This document shows positions 17,675-27,611 of a stretch of DNA of 54,548 nt, one piece after another (the stretch's first letter is position 1; each line of letters opens with the position of its first letter). Under the pieces are notes generated by a model, which had not been told where the DNA came from, did no database searches, and saw nothing but the letters and a program-made list of their open reading frames with translations. This DNA comes from Candidatus Izemoplasma sp. (GTDB taxonomy: Bacteria > Bacillota_I > Bacilli_A > Izemoplasmatales > Izemoplasmataceae), in the NCBI GenBank assembly GCA_029939945.1, contig JAOZRX010000003.1, forward strand, positions 1 to 54,548, read 5' to 3'. The translations under genes and the position numbers were made by a program.

Positions 17675-19465
17675 ATGTTTTTACCGATTTCAAAAGAAGA
17701 TTTAAAAGAAAGAAATATCGAACAATTAGATTTTATTTTTATTAGTGGTGATGCTTATGTAGATCATCCTTCTTTTGGAGTAGCAATTATTGGTCGTATG
17801 TTAGAATCTTATGGATTTAGTGTAGGTATTATTCCACAACCAAATATAAAGAATAATCATGAATTTCTAGAACTTGGAACACCTAAACTTGGATTCTTAG
17901 TATCGAGTGGTAACATAGATTCAATGGTTAATCACTATACAGTGTCAAAACGTAGAAGAACGAAGGATATGTATTCTCCTGGTGGTAAGATGGGACTTAG
18001 ACCAGATTACGCTACGATAAGATACTCTCAAAAAGTTAGAGAATTGTTTCCTAACTCACCAATAATTATTGGTGGGATTGAAGCATCTTTAAGAAGATTA
18101 GCACATTATGATTATTGGAAGAATACTGTTCGAAAAAGTATCCTGATTGATTCCAAAGCTGATTTACTAATTTACGGAATGAGTGAACTGAGCATCATTG
18201 AAGTTGCTGAGTATTTAAGAAGTGGATTGGACATCAGAGATATTATTTTTATTAAAGGGACTGTTTATAAAACTAAGAAAAAAGAATATATTCCATCAGA
18301 TGCGATTAAGTTACCCACATATGATGAAATATTAGAAAATAAAAAAACTTATGCAAAAAGTTTTATGCTGAAACACGATAATACAGATTATATTAGTGCT
18401 AAACCATTACTAGAAGTATATAAGAATCATTTAATTATCCAAAACCCACCTAATAGGCCAGTAACTAGAGAAGAAATGGATAATATATATTCTCTTCCAT
18501 TTGAAAGAAATTACCATCCTATCTATAATAAATTAGGACATATTCCAGCAATTGATGAAGTTAAATTCTCGATTATTAGTAATCGAGGATGTTATGGTGG
18601 ATGTAGTTTTTGTGCTTTAACTTATCACCAAGGTAGAATAATTCAATCAAGATCTAAAGATTCAATAGTTGAAGAAGCTATTAAAATTACAAAAGATAAA
18701 GACTTTAAAGGATATATCCATGACATAGGTGGACCAACTGCAAATTTCTATGATGTTGCTTGTGATAAACAGGTTAAACATGGGGTTTGTATAAATAAAC
18801 AATGTTTAGAAGATAAACCTTGTCCACTTTTAAAGGTATCTCATAATAACTACTTAAGTATTCTTAGAGAAGTTAGAGAGTTGCCAAATATCAAGAAAGT
18901 GTTTGTAAGAAGTGGAATTAGATATGACTATGTAATGTATGATAAAAATAAAGAGTTCTTTAATGAACTTGTTAAATTCCATGTTTCAGGACAACTAAAA
19001 GTAGCTCCGGAGCATATAAGTGATGTAGTATTACAAAAAATGAATAAACCTAAAAGAGAATTATACGATTCATTTGTTAAGAAATATTATGAACTAAATA
19101 AAAAGTATGACAAGAATCAATTCTTAGTTCCTTACTTGATTAGTTCACATCCTGGTTCAACGCTTAAAGAAGCAATTGAACTTGCTTGTTATATTAGAGA
19201 CTTAAAATATTATCCAGAACAGGTTCAAGATTTCTATCCTACACCTGGAACGATGTCTACTTGTATGTTTTATACAGGACTAGATCCAAGAACTATGAAA
19301 GAAGTATATGTTCCAATAAGAAAAGAAGATAAGGCTATGCAAAGAGCTTTAATCCAATATAAAAATCCAAAGAATTATAATCTTGTTCATAAAGCCTTAA
19401 CACTTGGTAATAGAAAAGATTTAATTGGTTATAAAAAGCATTGTTTAATAAGACCAAGAGCTTAA
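17675..19465 (+). CDS. YgiQ-family (UPF0313) radical SAM protein
   Basis: A 596-residue radical SAM protein of the YgiQ type. The N-terminal cobalamin-binding-like domain ([20 protein letters not shown], about 26-45) precedes the radical SAM core, with the 4Fe-4S cysteines C306, C310 and C313 in [10 protein letters not shown]. Further typical stretches are [21 protein letters not shown] and [20 protein letters not shown]. The function is unknown despite wide conservation. The ATG at 17675 follows AGGTGAT, which overlaps the stop of the YgjP-like gene. It ends this transcript group; a TATAAT (19494-19499) then precedes yqeG. Confidence 0.92.
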   Translation: MFLPISKEDLKERNIEQLDFIFISGDAYVDHPSFGVAIIGRMLESYGFSVGIIPQPNIKNNHEFLELGTPKLGFLVSSGNIDSMVNHYTVSKRRRTKDMYSPGGKMGLRPDYATIRYSQKVRELFPNSPIIIGGIEASLRRLAHYDYWKNTVRKSILIDSKADLLIYGMSELSIIEVAEYLRSGLDIRDIIFIKGTVYKTKKKEYIPSDAIKLPTYDEILENKKTYAKSFMLKHDNTDYISAKPLLEVYKNHLIIQNPPNRPVTREEMDNIYSLPFERNYHPIYNKLGHIPAIDEVKFSIISNRGCYGGCSFCALTYHQGRIIQSRSKDSIVEEAIKITKDKDFKGYIHDIGGPTANFYDVACDKQVKHGVCINKQCLEDKPCPLLKVSHNNYLSILREVRELPNIKKVFVRSGIRYDYVMYDKNKEFFNELVKFHVSGQLKVAPEHISDVVLQKMNKPKRELYDSFVKKYYELNKKYDKNQFLVPYLISSHPGSTLKEAIELACYIRDLKYYPEQVQDFYPTPGTMSTCMFYTGLDPRTMKEVYVPIRKEDKAMQRALIQYKNPKNYNLVHKALTLGNRKDLIGYKKHCLIRPRA

Positions 19466-19527
19466 TAGAATAGACTTTTAGATATATATTTTGTATAATA
19501 AAAGTATATTTCAAGTAGGAGGATATT

Positions 19528-20091
19528 ATGATACATCTATTATTAAAAACAAAAAAATTCATTCCAAATGAATTTCATAATAACTTTTTTGATATTGATT
19601 TCAAAAAGCTTTATAACAATGGAATAAGATTAATACTAACAGATTTAGATAATACTTTAATTTCTTACGCAAATAGTAAGCCTACAGAAAAAATAGTTTC
19701 TAAATTTGATGAGCTAACAAAACTAGGATTTGAAGTTATTGTTATATCAAATAATGTACCTTCAAGAATTTCTGTTTTTTTAGAGGGATTAGATTATAAA
19801 GGGTTAGGAAATGCCCGAAAGCCACTTTTAATTGGTTTAAAAAAGGCGTTGAGACTTGCAGACAACGATTATGCTCATAGCCAAACAGTAATTATAGGAG
19901 ATCAATTAATGACTGATATATACTGTGCAAACAGATTTAAAGCCTATAGCATATTAGTTAATCCATTAATGAAGAAAACTGAAAAATGGTATACAAAAAT
20001 GAATCGTAAAACAGAAGTAAAAATGCTCAAAAAGATTAAGAATAAATATCCGAAAAAATTCAATGAGTTGTCATTAGATAAGAGGAAATAA
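19528..20091 (+). CDS. yqeG: YqeG-family HAD phosphatase (subfamily IIIA)
   Basis: HAD superfamily protein; the family is a putative phosphatase always found at the head of the yqeGH ribosome-assembly cluster. The nucleophile motif DLDNT is at residues 39-43, IVISNN supplies the Ser/Thr motif, and VIIGDQLMTDI the C-terminal aspartates. The 187-residue length is slightly above the B. subtilis protein, with an extra basic C-terminal tail. The ATG at 19528 follows AGGAGG, and a TATAAT at 19494-19499 is the likely -10 box of the whole yqe group. Confidence 0.9.
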   Translation: MIHLLLKTKKFIPNEFHNNFFDIDFKKLYNNGIRLILTDLDNTLISYANSKPTEKIVSKFDELTKLGFEVIVISNNVPSRISVFLEGLDYKGLGNARKPLLIGLKKALRLADNDYAHSQTVIIGDQLMTDIYCANRFKAYSILVNPLMKKTEKWYTKMNRKTEVKMLKKIKNKYPKKFNELSLDKRK

Positions 20092-20094
20092 TAT

Positions 20095-21195
20095 ATGGAA
20101 GAATTACACTGTATAGGTTGTGGGAGTATAATTCAAACTGAAGATACTTCAAAACCAGGATATGTTCCAAAAAGTAAATTAACTGAAGAAAATGAGGACA
20201 TTATTTGTCGTCGTTGTTTTCGTTTAAAAAATTATAACGAAGTAACTCCATTAAAGATTACAAGTGATGATTATTTCAACATTATTAGCGAAATAGGTAC
20301 TAAGAAAGCTTTAATAGTAATGGTGATTGATATCTTTGATATTGAGGGATCACTAATTCCTCAAATGCCTAAATTGACTAACTATAACGACTTAGTAATA
20401 ATCGCAAATAAAACTGACTTATTACCTAAGTCAGTTAAGGAACCAAAGTTACTTCATCATTTAAGAAAGATAATAGCTGATAATGAGCTAAAACCGCGGA
20501 ACATATACCTAATGAGCGCTGTTAAATATAAAAATATTGATTATATTATTGATGAAATTACTGGCTATGCAAGGGGAAAAGACATCTATATTGTAGGAGC
20601 TACAAATGTTGGGAAGTCGACATTTATTAATACTTTACTAAAATCATATGCTTCTTCAGAAAAAGATATTATTACGACGTCTTTTTATGCTGGCACGACA
20701 CTGAATTTAATAAAAATTCCATTTGGAAATAGTTCAATAATCGATACTCCAGGATTAATAAATGATAATCAAATAACTAATTATCTATCACCAAAAGCTC
20801 TTAAAGTTGTAACTCCAAAGAAAGAAATTAAACCTAAAGTATTTCAATTAGATTCAAAACAAACTTTGTTCTTTGGAGGACTTGCTAGAATCGATTTTCT
20901 AGAAGGGGAAAAAACAAGTTTTGTATGTTTTACAAGTGAGTTTATGAAAATACACCGAACAAAATTAGAAAACGCTGATGACCTATACAGTAAACAGGTA
21001 AAAGTATTACTTACTCCGCCATTTGAAAACGAGGACGATTTCCCGCTTAAAGGATACACTTTTAATATTAGAAAGAAAAATAAGCAAGATATTGTTCTAC
21101 CAGGTCTTGGATTTGTTACTGTTTCCGGAATAATTAAAGTAAAAGTATACACTAGATCTAACACAATACCTTATATTAGAGAGGCATTAATTTGA
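20095..21195 (+). CDS. yqeH: Circularly permuted ribosome-biogenesis GTPase YqeH
   Basis: GTPase required for 30S subunit assembly. It has an N-terminal treble-clef zinc finger (C6, C9, C38, C41), then the GTPase motifs in permuted order: G4 NKTD at 105-108, G1 GATNVGKST at 168-176, and G3 DTPG about 45 residues later, followed by the C-terminal RNA-binding region. Length 366 residues, matching the family. It starts three bases after yqeG and ends in a TTGA overlap with yqeK. In B. subtilis aroE, yhbY and nadD stand between yqeH and yqeK; here they are gone. Confidence 0.95.
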   Translation: MEELHCIGCGSIIQTEDTSKPGYVPKSKLTEENEDIICRRCFRLKNYNEVTPLKITSDDYFNIISEIGTKKALIVMVIDIFDIEGSLIPQMPKLTNYNDLVIIANKTDLLPKSVKEPKLLHHLRKIIADNELKPRNIYLMSAVKYKNIDYIIDEITGYARGKDIYIVGATNVGKSTFINTLLKSYASSEKDIITTSFYAGTTLNLIKIPFGNSSIIDTPGLINDNQITNYLSPKALKVVTPKKEIKPKVFQLDSKQTLFFGGLARIDFLEGEKTSFVCFTSEFMKIHRTKLENADDLYSKQVKVLLTPPFENEDDFPLKGYTFNIRKKNKQDIVLPGLGFVTVSGIIKVKVYTRSNTIPYIREALI

Positions 21196-21779
21196 TAAAA
21201 GCTGAAATCACAAAAGATTTAAGAATTGCATTATCTGAATATCCTCGAAGACTTGAACATGTGTACGGAGTTAGAGATACAGCTCTAAAACTAGGCAAAA
21301 GATATAATCTAGATTTAGATATACTTGAAATAACTGCCCTTCTTCATGATATAACTAAATATTATTCTAAAGAGGACAATAAAGCATTAATTGACAGTTA
21401 TTTTCCTGATTCTGAATTTATCTATAAAGAGTATAATGACAATATACTGCATGCGTTTAGCGGATACATTGTTGCAAAGACGAAATACAAAATCAAGAAT
21501 GGAGAAATTTTAAACTCTATCTTAAACCATACTGTCGGAAGACCAAATATGAGTATGTATGAGAAAGTAATCTTCATAAGCGACTACATTGAACCTAACA
21601 GAACATATGATTCATGTGTTAAAGTTAGAAAGTTGGTTGATAAATCACTTGACTTAGCAGTTTTCACAGCAATTGATGATTCGATTCAATTCTATGAAGC
21701 AAGAAAAGGAAAGATACCGCTCATTGCATTTAAAGCTAGACATTACTACAGAAACCTATTGGAGGGACAAAATGACTAA
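21192..21779 (+). CDS. yqeK: HD-domain hydrolase YqeK (diadenosine tetraphosphatase family)
   Basis: HD-domain phosphohydrolase; recent family members hydrolyse Ap4A symmetrically to ADP. The metal ligands are H23, H52-D53 (LLHDITK), a later HAF and the final D in ISDYIEPNR. Length 195 residues. Start is the TTG at 21192 overlapping the yqeH stop, with GAGAGG about seven bases upstream. YqeK is commonly next to nadD, which is absent at this locus. Its last eight bases overlap rsfS. Confidence 0.9.
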   Translation: MIKAEITKDLRIALSEYPRRLEHVYGVRDTALKLGKRYNLDLDILEITALLHDITKYYSKEDNKALIDSYFPDSEFIYKEYNDNILHAFSGYIVAKTKYKIKNGEILNSILNHTVGRPNMSMYEKVIFISDYIEPNRTYDSCVKVRKLVDKSLDLAVFTAIDDSIQFYEARKGKIPLIAFKARHYYRNLLEGQND

Positions 21780-22113
21780 AATTGAAATTGTAATTAAAGC
21801 ACTTGAAGATATAAACGCATTTGACGTATTGGTTTTTGAGACGAAAAACAAAACTCCGTTTTTTGATTATTTTGTTGTATCAAGTGTAACATCTCAAAGA
21901 CAACTACAAGGTGCCATTAATCATATATCACAAGATTTATCAGGAAATAATTTTCCACATCCTACTATTGAAGGTAAAGCATCAAAGTCATGGGCATTAA
22001 TAGATTGTACAGATATTATCGTCAATGTTTTTACAAGAGAAGATAGAGAGTTCTATGATATTGAGAAAATGTGGGTTGGCACAGAGCAACTAGAAATTAA
22101 TAAAGCAAAATGA
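21772..22113 (+). CDS. rsfS: Ribosome silencing factor RsfS
   Basis: Binds ribosomal protein L14 and blocks subunit joining under starvation. I start at the ATG at 21772 because GGAGGG lies nine bases upstream and the 113-residue product then matches the family from its first helix (IEIVIKALEDINAFDV) through FDYFVVSSVTSQRQL, the WALIDCTDIIVNVF strand and FYDIEKMW. A longer in-frame start at 21673 would lie deep inside yqeK and add unrelated sequence. Overlaps yqeK by eight bases and yqeM by four. Confidence 0.94.
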   Translation: MTKIEIVIKALEDINAFDVLVFETKNKTPFFDYFVVSSVTSQRQLQGAINHISQDLSGNNFPHPTIEGKASKSWALIDCTDIIVNVFTREDREFYDIEKMWVGTEQLEINKAK

Positions 22114-22781
22114 TATACGAGAGGTTAGCTTCATATTATGATCAATTTGTCGATGGTAAGTTAACAGATACTTACATTAAATTAATCCAAGAACGCTTTA
22201 ACAAAGGGACTGTAGTCGATTTGGGTTGCGGAACTGGACCTCTATCAATTAAACTAGCAAAAAAAGGTTTTACTGTAACAGCAACCGATATTTCTGAAAG
22301 TATGTTGGAAATAGCATATAATAATTCAATGAGAGAAAATGTAGATATCAATTTTTCTGTTCATGATATTTTATATCCATTAACAAACAACTACGATATT
22401 ATAACAATGTCTAGTGACGTTATAAATTATTTAGATAATCAAGAAGAGGTTTTAACGGCACTCAAAAATGTTGAAGAGGTTATGAGTGAAAATTCAATCT
22501 TCATATTTGATGCGTTAAAGCTTAAGTATCTAAATAAATTAGTAGGATACAATGAACAAATTGAATTGGATGATTTAGTTATAAATTGGGAAGTAAATGA
22601 AACGTTAATAAAAGGGCAAGTAAGCCATAAAATAACAATTGAAGATGAGAGTGAATTTCATTTCCAAAAAGCATATGAACCTTCTAAGTATTTAGAAATG
22701 CTTGAAAAGAGCAATTTAAGATTAATTCAAGAAATTGATTACGACGAAAGAATAATATATATATGTAAAAAAGAATTATGA
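22110..22781 (+). CDS. yqeM: YqeM-like class I SAM-dependent methyltransferase
   Basis: A 223-residue methyltransferase with the SAM motif VVDLGCGTGPLSI near residues 32-44, acidic loop TATDISESM and SVHDILYPL. The substrate is unknown. In B. subtilis yqeM occupies the same place after rsfS and before the comE genes. The start ATG overlaps the rsfS stop (ATGA). The TGA stop lies within a strong bidirectional terminator that ends the yqe transcript. Confidence 0.88.
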   Translation: MIYERLASYYDQFVDGKLTDTYIKLIQERFNKGTVVDLGCGTGPLSIKLAKKGFTVTATDISESMLEIAYNNSMRENVDINFSVHDILYPLTNNYDIITMSSDVINYLDNQEEVLTALKNVEEVMSENSIFIFDALKLKYLNKLVGYNEQIELDDLVINWEVNETLIKGQVSHKITIEDESEFHFQKAYEPSKYLEMLEKSNLRLIQEIDYDERIIYICKKEL

Positions 22782-22805
22782 CCTATAAAGTCATAATTCT
22801 TTTCA
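22772..22805. terminator. Bidirectional terminator between yqeM and the DUF975 gene
   Basis: AGAATTATGAC (22772-22782) pairs perfectly with GTCATAATTCT (22790-22800). Ts follow on the plus strand and an A6 run precedes it, giving a U tract on the minus strand too. It serves two convergent genes. Confidence 0.93.
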
Positions 22806-22817
22806 TTTATTTAAATA

Positions 22818-23744
22818 TTAATTGAATTTATCAAACGGATCTTTTTTATTTTCTGGTTCTTCTATTTCAGCTAATGGATCAAAATACTTTGTCTCAGTTT
22901 TAACAGTTGCTACTGTTTCGGTAATTGGAGTAGGATCTCCATTTTCCTTTTTAAAATTCATGTACATAACAGCTAGTGCAATCTGTAAATAAGGTGTTAA
23001 ATAGATTACTACATAGCCAAACAAAGCTATTAACACTAATATACTAAGAATTCCAGGACCAGAAATAGCATTAAAAATCATTATAACTATAAAGCCAACA
23101 AAAACCCAAAGGAAAAATGAAATTGGGAAGAAAAATACTCTAAAAAAGTTTCCATTTGTATATTCCCAAGATCTTTTTATTGATTCTATAAGGCTAATAT
23201 CTTCATCTACAAATATGTATGTTACAAATAATAACTTGACTTGGATTGCCAATATGCCTAATAGCAATGCAAAAGATAAGATAATCCATTCAGTACTTGG
23301 CAGAAAACTTTTTATTAATTCACCTGGAGTTTGTGTAGCAAACAACAATGTAACAGGTGTAGAATCAATATATGAAGTAAGTTGAGTGAAAAAGTCGATG
23401 TAGATTAGTAATGGCAAAAAATATAAAACTGTAAGAAGCAGTGATAATAATATAAATTTTAAGTACGTTTTACCATTTCCAAACATGTTGGTAAATAAAT
23501 CTGAATATTTTCCTTTTGCGAATTTTAGTGCTGCAATTATAACTAGATATTGAAATAAGATAGTTAGTAAAAACTGTGTAATAGAGCTAATTAACGGTAA
23601 TGAAGACAAAATCATATTGAGTATTGCTTGTCCTATCCCGTATACAAACGGAATCAAGGCAAGTGCGACAAAAGCCTCACCAAAATTACCATCCATTCTG
23701 TTTTTTGCTGCACGTTTTATTTCTGAATAATTTGCTTTAATCAT
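22818..23744 (-). CDS. DUF975-family integral membrane protein
   Basis: A 308-residue multi-pass membrane protein. It opens with a soluble ANYSEIKRAAKNRMDGNFGEAF segment, typical of DUF975 proteins, followed by about six hydrophobic helices, the conserved IKRSWEYTNGNFFRVF loop and the late YLTPYLQIALAVMY segment. An acidic tail rich in E, P and K ends it. The function of the family is unknown. ATG at 23744 with AGGAGG eight bases upstream. It is inserted on the opposite strand between yqeM and comEA, which are neighbours (apart from comER) in B. subtilis. A TATAAT on the minus strand (23867-23872) suggests a leader of about 115 bases. Confidence 0.75.
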   Translation of the reverse strand: MIKANYSEIKRAAKNRMDGNFGEAFVALALIPFVYGIGQAILNMILSSLPLISSITQFLLTILFQYLVIIAALKFAKGKYSDLFTNMFGNGKTYLKFILLSLLLTVLYFLPLLIYIDFFTQLTSYIDSTPVTLLFATQTPGELIKSFLPSTEWIILSFALLLGILAIQVKLLFVTYIFVDEDISLIESIKRSWEYTNGNFFRVFFFPISFFLWVFVGFIVIMIFNAISGPGILSILVLIALFGYVVIYLTPYLQIALAVMYMNFKKENGDPTPITETVATVKTETKYFDPLAEIEEPENKKDPFDKFN

Positions 23745-23942
23745 GTAACAAATCCTCCTGTATATTTTTGATGAAATAAAAAATATAAAAAATTTGAAAA
23801 ATATATTTTGAATATTTTAAGCAAATATTTTATTTCTCCTTTTTGTCCCTTATTGAAATCCTCTTAATTATATCATTATTTATTACTTAAATGAAGAAGA
23901 AAGTTATATTCGTGAGTAATATAGCAATATAGAGGTGATATG

Positions 23943-24506
23943 ATGATAGATTTAATAAAAAAGTACTATTTAGTAATTGCGGCACTATTAGTTGTAGTTA
24001 TTTTTGTATTTATTAGTTTAAGTCCAGAAGAATCAAAATTAGTATTTGAACCTATCACTAATAATGAAATAGTAGAAGTAACCAAGTATATCTATGTTGA
24101 TATAAAAGGTGAAGTGATGAATCCAGGTGTGTACAAGGTTGAGGACTTAACTAGGCTGTTTCAAGTGATTAATCTAGCTGGGGGAACTACAATAGATGCT
24201 GATTTACTTGCTTTCAATATGTCATTAAAACTTAGAGATGAACAAGTGGTATATATACCATCAATTTATGATGATTATCCATTAATTACAGAGATTATAG
24301 AAAATAGTCAAAACGGAATAGTAAATATAAATACAGCTTCACTTGAACTCTTAGATACACTACCTGGAATAGGTCCTACAACTGCTCAAAATATAATCGA
24401 TTATCGTCAGGAAAATGGAGATTTTTTAAACATAGATGACATCCTTTTTGTGGTTGGGATTGGAGAAGCAACATTAAATGAAATTAGAGAATTTATTACA
24501 ATTTAA
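23943..24506 (+). CDS. comEA: Competence DNA receptor ComEA
   Basis: Membrane-anchored double-stranded DNA receptor for uptake. One N-terminal membrane helix (about 6-25), an SLBB-type domain (VDIKGEVMNPGVYKV to about residue 105), and a C-terminal tandem helix-hairpin-helix DNA-binding domain starting VNINTASLELLDTLPGIGPTTAQNII. 187 residues, close to B. subtilis ComEA (205). Two ATGs overlap (23940, 23943); I prefer 23943 because GAGGTGA ends only two bases before the first. comEB is absent and comEC follows directly, overlapping by 29 bases. Confidence 0.93.
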   Translation: MIDLIKKYYLVIAALLVVVIFVFISLSPEESKLVFEPITNNEIVEVTKYIYVDIKGEVMNPGVYKVEDLTRLFQVINLAGGTTIDADLLAFNMSLKLRDEQVVYIPSIYDDYPLITEIIENSQNGIVNINTASLELLDTLPGIGPTTAQNIIDYRQENGDFLNIDDILFVVGIGEATLNEIREFITI

Positions 24507-26574
24507 GAATAGAATAATTTATTTAGTTATTTCTATAATTTTATTAATTCTAGTGAGAAATAGTCTGTGGTATTTTTTATTGTTCCCACCATATTTATAC
24601 TATTTATTCACAAATCATAACGAATTATTAAAAATAATCATTATAATTTTAGGCTTATATCTCCTGAGAATCTATCAATTTGATAATATTGAAATAGAAA
24701 ATAGTGCTCAATCTATTCTGAAGGTTAAAAAAGATATTAAAATAGCGGATTATACAAGTTTTAAAGGTGTATATGATAGAAAACTGGTCAGCGTATACAT
24801 TAATGATTGGATAGTCATTAGACCTGGCGACAGCCTACTTTGTAACGTTGAAATCACGGAAGCAACTAACAATACAACTCCACATTTATTTAATTATAGA
24901 AATTATTTAAGATCTCAAAATATAAAGTATATAGTTTATGGTTCCGAATGTGAAGTTGTAAAAAATAGTTTGGATATTAATATCATTTCACATAAGTTAA
25001 ATGCGTATATTGATGACAATTTTGAGTATTCAAATGAGTATATTAAGACATTCATTTTGGCAGATAAATCTGGGTTTGACGATTCATTAGTAAAGCAAAT
25101 AAATGAAGTAGGAATAAGTCACTTATTTGCAGTAAGTGGACTTCATATATCCTTGATAGTTTTGTCTTTAATTACACTACTCAAAAAGACTAAAATGAAA
25201 ATAGAGTATATTGAGTATATAATTATTTCTTTTCTTTGTTTTTACATGATAATAACATCATTCTCTCCCTCAGTTACTAGGGCTTCTTTAATGTTTATTC
25301 TTTTAATAGCGAATAAAAGGGCGAACATAGGTCTTAGTAGCTTAGATATATTATCTCTAATATTCATTTTCTTAATATTCATAAGACCCTATTACTACTA
25401 TGATGCAGGGTTTCTTCTTAGTTTCTTAGTTACTTTCATAATTTTGCTTAGTAGTAACATATTAAAGATAGAATCAAAGCTTAAACAGTTATTGACGTTA
25501 AGTATTATATCTTTTCTAGTAACAATACCAATAATACTTAATCTAAATTATCAAGTAAATTTATTGTCTGTATTCTTTAATATACTGTTCTTATTCTACA
25601 TAACATACATAATCCTTCCTTTAGGATATATTACCTTTATTATACCGTTTTTTGATAGATTCTATTATCTGTTTATTCAACTTTTCGAAGGAGTTCTTAG
25701 CGTAAGTTCAAGGATTAATATATTTATACTTAAGATGTATTTTTCTAGCATTTTTTCTGTGATAATCTACTACTTGTTGGTATTTATGTTGTTGCACTAT
25801 TATGAATCAAAAAAATCTCTTAAAAGACCGGTTATTCTTATTGTAATACTTATTATATTGGTATGGGGAACTCCATATTATAATATAACTCAAAAAGTCA
25901 CTTTTTTAGATATCCACGGGGACTCAACTATAATAATAGATCGGTTTGATAAGTGTAATATAATTATTGATACTGGGGAATATGATGACTATAATACTTT
26001 AGTAAATTACTTAAAAACCAATAACATTAAAAGAATTGACTATTTAATAATAACTCACTATCATAGTGATCATTATGGAGAAGCAACTGATGTACTAAAT
26101 AATTTCAAAGTTTCAAATTTGGTCAATAGGAATAATGCATTTAATTATGACGGTATAAACAAATGTGGAAATATCGAGTTTTTTGTCTATTCTAATGATA
26201 TTGAGTATTTGAATGAAAATAATAACTCAATTATACTTAGTTTATTCATTAGTGGTAAACACTATTTATTCACTGGTGATATTGAAGAAAAAAGAGAATC
26301 TAATTTTGTTGAAAGTATTGATATAGATGTTGATTACCTTAAAGTTCCACACCATGGGAGTATAACTAGTTCTACAAGGGAATTTATCGAAGATATTGCA
26401 CCAGAAGAAGTATTCATTATTGTTTCTAGAACTAATAAACATAAGCATCCAAGTGATATTGTTGTTACGAGGTATGAAGAAATGGGAATAAAAGTAAATA
26501 GAACTGATTTAGATGGAACAATTATTGTAAGTTACTTGTTTGGAAAAGAGTATAAAAAAGTGCACATACCATAA
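24478..26574 (+). CDS. comEC: DNA internalisation channel ComEC
   Basis: Polytopic membrane protein that passes single-stranded DNA into the cytoplasm. Order of parts: two N-terminal membrane helices, an OB-like external domain (about 60-165), the competence domain with HLFAVSGLHISLI and many membrane helices (about 210-455), and a C-terminal metallo-beta-lactamase-like domain with THYHSDH (H527, H529, D531, H532) and VPHHGS. With these ligands intact the domain may act as the nuclease that degrades the non-transported strand. 698 residues, somewhat shorter than B. subtilis (776). The ATG at 24478 lies inside comEA, with GGAGA 11 bases upstream. Confidence 0.94.
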   Translation: MKLENLLQFKNRIIYLVISIILLILVRNSLWYFLLFPPYLYYLFTNHNELLKIIIIILGLYLLRIYQFDNIEIENSAQSILKVKKDIKIADYTSFKGVYDRKLVSVYINDWIVIRPGDSLLCNVEITEATNNTTPHLFNYRNYLRSQNIKYIVYGSECEVVKNSLDINIISHKLNAYIDDNFEYSNEYIKTFILADKSGFDDSLVKQINEVGISHLFAVSGLHISLIVLSLITLLKKTKMKIEYIEYIIISFLCFYMIITSFSPSVTRASLMFILLIANKRANIGLSSLDILSLIFIFLIFIRPYYYYDAGFLLSFLVTFIILLSSNILKIESKLKQLLTLSIISFLVTIPIILNLNYQVNLLSVFFNILFLFYITYIILPLGYITFIIPFFDRFYYLFIQLFEGVLSVSSRINIFILKMYFSSIFSVIIYYLLVFMLLHYYESKKSLKRPVILIVILIILVWGTPYYNITQKVTFLDIHGDSTIIIDRFDKCNIIIDTGEYDDYNTLVNYLKTNNIKRIDYLIITHYHSDHYGEATDVLNNFKVSNLVNRNNAFNYDGINKCGNIEFFVYSNDIEYLNENNNSIILSLFISGKHYLFTGDIEEKRESNFVESIDIDVDYLKVPHHGSITSSTREFIEDIAPEEVFIIVSRTNKHKHPSDIVVTRYEEMGIKVNRTDLDGTIIVSYLFGKEYKKVHIP

Positions 26575-26607
26575 TTAAATATGATATAATAATTAGGAGG
26601 TGTTTTT

Positions 26608-27573
26608 ATGGAAAAACAGGTCTATTTGTTTTATGGTTCAGATTCATTCATTGTAAAGAGTAAAACTAATCAAGTAATTGCTAAATATGATATTGATGAT
26701 TTCAATATTAATCTTTATGATGCTGAAGAAACAAATATATCAAATGCTATTAACGATGCTTCTACAATACCTTTTATGTCAGACAAGAAGATAGTAGTAA
26801 TTAGGAATGCATACTTTCTTACTAATGAAAAAATGAAAAAGGAAATTGATCATGATCTTGATTCATTTGTTAGATATCTCAATAATCCTGTAGAAGAAAC
26901 AATACTTATAGTAAATGCACCTTATGCAAAACTTGATGAGAGAAAAGCTATAACTAAAGCACTAAAGGCGAAAGCAGAAGTAGTATTTTGTGAACCTATG
27001 AAAAAAGTTGATTTAAATAGTTGGGTAAAAAGACAACTAGGGAAAAAAAATGTGAGAATTGATCGATTAGCTTTAGATGAATTTATCAAAAGAGTAGAAA
27101 ATAATACTCAAGTAGCTGTGAACGAGATGAAGAAACTGCTTTTATACGCAGAAGATTTAGATTATGTAGATATAAATATAATAAAAAAGGTAGTAACAAA
27201 AAACGTTGAAGACAACGTTTATGAAATCACCAATAATATATTAGATAATAAGAGAAGTGAAGCACTTGAAATATATAATGACTTAATAATGCATTCAGAA
27301 GATCCATTAAGAATATTAGGAATCTTAGTCAATAAGTATCGTGAAATACTTCAAGTAAAATTGCTAATTAAAGATGGAAAAGATAAAGCTGATGTGGCAA
27401 GCCATTATCGCTGTAGTAGTGGTAGAGCATACTATATGATAAAAAATGCTAAAAGTGTAAATATGGCTACAGTAAAAAGACATTTAATTAAATTAGAAGA
27501 ACTTGATTATAAGATTAAATCAGGTAGAATTGATAAAAAAATCGGAATAGAATTATTTATCCTTGGTACATAA
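26608..27573 (+). CDS. holA: DNA polymerase III delta subunit (YqeN)
   Basis: Clamp-loader subunit that opens the beta clamp. The 321-residue protein begins VYLFYGSDSFIVKSKTN, the family start, and has the three-domain HolA layout with DPLRILGILVNKYREILQVKLL in the C-terminal collar domain. A TATAAT (26585-26590) and AGGAGGTG precede the ATG at 26608. Its location after comEC matches B. subtilis yqeN. It ends at a strong terminator facing the minus-strand lipoprotein gene. Confidence 0.92.
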   Translation: MEKQVYLFYGSDSFIVKSKTNQVIAKYDIDDFNINLYDAEETNISNAINDASTIPFMSDKKIVVIRNAYFLTNEKMKKEIDHDLDSFVRYLNNPVEETILIVNAPYAKLDERKAITKALKAKAEVVFCEPMKKVDLNSWVKRQLGKKNVRIDRLALDEFIKRVENNTQVAVNEMKKLLLYAEDLDYVDINIIKKVVTKNVEDNVYEITNNILDNKRSEALEIYNDLIMHSEDPLRILGILVNKYREILQVKLLIKDGKDKADVASHYRCSSGRAYYMIKNAKSVNMATVKRHLIKLEELDYKIKSGRIDKKIGIELFILGT

Positions 27574-27602
27574 AAAAACTCAATCAGTGATTGAGTTTTT
27601 TA
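27573..27602. terminator. Bidirectional terminator between holA and the lipoprotein gene
   Basis: AAAAAACTCAATC and GATTGAGTTTTTT flank a short AGT loop, giving U tracts on both strands. A second TTGAGTTTTTT copy follows at 27603-27613. Confidence 0.9.
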
Positions 27603-27611
27603 TTGAGTTTT

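Noticed and set aside
21673-21771. Longer start for rsfS
   Set aside because: It lies deep within yqeK and adds residues unrelated to RsfS, while the ATG at 21772 has a good ribosome site.
24478-24506. Frameshift joining comEA and comEC
   Set aside because: The 29-base overlap is ordinary; both proteins have complete family ends.
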